DNA from: Gadus chalcogrammus
Lineage: Eukaryota; Chordata; Actinopteri; Gadiformes; Gadidae
Direction: 5' to 3'
Length of the DNA: 64,000 nt
Assembly: GCF_026213295.1 (NCBI RefSeq)
Contig: NC_079415.1
Coordinates: forward strand, 24,566,110 to 24,630,109
The translations under genes and the position numbers were made by a program. The notes below the pieces were generated by a model that made no database searches, was not told the origin of the DNA, and saw only the letters and a program-made list of their open reading frames with translations. Shown in pieces: positions 61,511 to 64,000 of this stretch. Every line of letters starts with the position of its first letter. Position 1 is the stretch's first letter.

Positions 61511-62183
61511 AACGTCCTTATGCTCCAGCTGCAGCATCAACGTAAATCAATGAGACCAACTGAAAACGAAGCCGGTATGAAACTAAAACTGTGATTCTGA
61601 ATAAAGTTTAAATGATATCAAAATTCCTTTTGGATTTTATTGAAGTTACAAGTGTCTCGATTTGTTAAATGGTTTGAACGAAGGTAAACGGTTGAAGAAT
61701 TATTGAGTTGTACGATGTCTTAAGAAGTAGTTGTGTCAGAATGGGCAGAGTCTTTAGTGAAAACAGCTGAAAACGAAGCCGGTATGAAACTAAAAATGTG
61801 ATTCTGAAGAAAGCTTAAATTATATCGAAATTCCGTTTAGATATTATTGCAGATGAAAATGGATTTAGTTACGTCTTAAACAGTTGAAGTACCAGAGGAC
61901 GGCCCCGCCGTCATCCCATTCATACTTTGCAGTCACGTGACTGCCATGGCTACCTGGAGGGCAACAAACGCAGACAAATTGGCGACGAATAGCAGCCAGC
62001 AAGGGGAATTGCAGCCTTGCAGATTTCTAATAATACAATCAATGAACTATTTAGACCATGTGTCACAAAATGTTTAAATTAGATATTAAGAATAGATGAA
62101 CATACTCGGAACTTGTGATCCATACACAGCACCCGCTGATGTGTTAATTGCTTTGAAGCATGCAACGTCTCGACCAGACTTGG
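61511..62183. other. unassigned; contains a diverged direct repeat
   Basis: GAAAACGAAGCCGGTATGAA with ACTAAAA(A/C)TGTGATTCTGAA occurs at 61562 and again at 61769, about 207 bp apart, indicating a two-copy tandem duplication. Confidence 0.6.
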
Positions 62184-62725
62184 GCTGAATCCGAATACTC
62201 ATACTTGACTACTATATAGTATGCATTTTTTAGTACGTCAAAAATATAGCGCGTCCGAATGCTCAGTACGCATTGTGTAGTACGGAAGACGTTTCCGAAT
62301 GCGTACTACCGCCAAAGTAAACCACGGAGTTCACTAAGCTATCCCACAATGCAACCGGAGTCTGGTAACGAACGAAGAAGAGATGGCTGACCCGACACCA
62401 CCAGAAAGACGTCGTAGAAAGCGGCGAAAAAAAGAGACATTAAAAAGAGTAAAATAGTAAAGTAAGTAATTAAGTAAAAAGAGACATTTTTAATTCATTA
62501 GCAACGATGACAAGACGGAAAACAGGTAACTTATCAAGGACATTTTGCCGGCATCTGAGGGGAGATACGTCATCTCCAAACATCCGGTGGAGTTTCGGCG
62601 ATGTTCGGAAGCGTTCGGAGGCGTTCTACGCATAGCTGTAGACCGTACTACACAGTCAAGTGTGGTACGGTCAAGTAGTAGACACTGAACAGAAATAGTA
62701 TGTACTAAGTATTCGGATTCAGCCC
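62182..62725. mobile_element. MITE with GGGCTGAATCCGAATACT ends
   Basis: GGGCTGAATCCGAATACTCA at the left and AGTATTCGGATTCAGCCC at the right are inverted, with AGTA(C/T)-rich subterminal repeats. A short basic frame at 62380 (PPERRRRKRRKK) is probably a remnant of a Myb/SANT-like or transposase N-terminus. Target duplication not resolved. Confidence 0.8.
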
Positions 62726-63107
62726 TGGAGTTTGGTGATATTTACATTTATCTCATAGACAATCCGTCACCTTACACCGCACAAAAAATGAAAGCCTACA
62801 AAAGTACGGTTAGCTCACTTTTTTTCAAGAGTGGGAGGGTTTACAACGTTGTCATAAGGTGAAAAACAGGAATATCTTCATAATCAAAGCAAAGGTGAGT
62901 TACTATTTAGCTAGCTCCCCACAAAACGATCAACAAATAGCTTTTTTCTGAATCAAATAACTTTTAAGTAGCTCTTGTATTGACCAAGTAATGCGGTAAC
63001 GTCGACACAAGTTACATTTTCTCAAGCATTTCTGAAGTTCCAGCACAGCTGAGCTTTTTGATGCACTCTGAAATAAAACTGCTTAGGATCGTTTAGTGAC
63101 GCCTCCA

Positions 63108-63156
63108 CCAGTTTTGCCAGATTGGGCCAGATTCCCGCCCAATCTGGCAACAATGG
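63108..63156. repeat. hairpin TTGCCAGATTGGGC ... GCCCAATCTGGCAA
   Basis: A perfect 14-bp inverted pair with a short loop (CAGATTCCC). The same arms are 60 bp apart in the MITE at 20058-20619. Confidence 0.85.
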
Positions 63157-63599
63157 CGATCCCCATGACGGCAGAGGGAGGGTTATTTTCATTTTGAAAA
63201 AATCATATGTGTAATTAAACAATATATATTACTTATTGCAAATTCTAATCTTATAGGCAATAATACAGTTTTTCTCCTTTTCGGATGGGATCCGGTAAAA
63301 ACTTAAACCCGGCTTCACTCCTCGGCGGTTAGTGCATCCAATCGCACAACAACTATCTGGCATATCGTTTTCACCTCAAAATACCAACTTTTGTTTCGTT
63401 TGGTAAAACTGGCCATGTCCTGGCAGATCCTTGATAAGGTTACTAAGTTTCGTTGCTAGAGAACGTTGTTATTGCCCGCCAGCCAGTCGTCGTGACATCA
63501 CGTGCAAAGTATGAATTGACCGCCCTTGTTAAAAAAAGATAGTATTTTAAAAGTAGAATATCTGCGAAAGCGCGATTCCAAGCTATACGGAATATTATA

Positions 63600-63640
63600 A
63601 AGTCTCTAGGTGTCACTAGAAGAAGAGACACCTAGATGAG
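63600..63640. repeat. short hairpin TCTAGGTGTC...GACACCTAGA
   Basis: A 10-bp perfect stem with a ~12-bp purine-rich loop. Followed by (GAAA)n near 63690. Confidence 0.75.
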
Positions 63641-63769
63641 TCTCTGGGTGAAAGATTTAGGAAAGAGATAGGTTTGTGGAGAATAAGAAAGAAAGAAAGA
63701 ATAAAACTTATGAAGAACAATAGTTGAGCGCTGCGTGCAGCACTCACCTAATTCACCGCTAAGTATAAT

Positions 63770-63990
63770 TGACTGCTGTCAAGGAAAACAAATGACTTTT
63801 TGCCTCTAATGACGTCTTTGGTATCACTCTGCAAGTAGTCCGGTAACTTGTCAACCCCAGCGACCTCGGTTGCTAAGCGACGTCAACGTCTTTGGCAGAC
63901 TATTTCTCTGCTGATCAAAACTACGAATACTGGTAACAAATAAATTGCAAAAAGAGACACCATTTGAAGTTATTTCTTCGTTTTTGGCAA
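63770..63990 (+). repeat. dispersed repeat family C, copy 2
   Basis: Matches 48960-49250 in reverse complement, with shared GGTTGCTAAGC(G/A)ACGT and CAGACTATTTCTCTGCTGAT. Confidence 0.7.
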
Positions 63991-64000
63991 GTAGCCATGT

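Overview
The window is vertebrate nuclear DNA, almost certainly from a teleost fish. Two host genes with GT-AG introns are recognisable, both on the minus strand: a complete seven-exon ctdsp1 (small C-terminal-domain phosphatase, exons from 31854 down to 16121) and the last seven exons of speg (striated-muscle dual-kinase protein, 38965 down to 34354). An intron of ctdsp1 carries a mir-26b hairpin (22159-22238), the same host/miRNA pairing seen across vertebrates. All 14 exon junctions of these two genes agree in phase, so the host-gene models are firm. No genus or species can be assigned from the sequence alone.

Layout. 1-4100: two convergent decayed genes, a DDE integrase-like gene (+) and a SAM-like/HECT ubiquitin-ligase-like gene (-), followed by AT-rich tandem copies of the HECT 3' end. 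5060-5340: 21-bp minisatellite. 7173-13434: a complete BEL/Pao LTR retrotransposon with nearly identical LTRs and a CATGG target duplication, but with no reverse transcriptase/RNase H. 13435-16120: unassigned DNA with a few unexplained ORFs. 16121-31854: ctdsp1, with introns packed with L2 3' ends, hAT and other MITEs, minisatellites and microsatellites. 31855-34353: intergenic. 34354-38965: speg 3' exons. 38966-64000: no speg exon was found. This stretch holds an L2 LINE with a long open frame (39634-43039, split by a MITE), a second L2 fragment, an RTE-like LINE 3' end, a hAT MITE, a decayed Ty3/gypsy-type element (about 53100-57870), a hAT transposase remnant, a Rex1-like LINE fragment and several long-TIR MITEs.

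How the parts relate. Functional content is limited to ctdsp1, mir-26b and speg; the rest is a mobile-element graveyard with several nested insertions whose target duplications can be read directly. The less ordinary items are the integrase + HECT convergent unit, the loss of the RT core from every other pol-bearing LTR or Rex1 element here, and a hairpin MITE family with GCGATCGC-rich arms, one copy of which abuts a Rex1 LINE. No CRISPR array, prokaryotic operon or clearly new defence-type system was seen.
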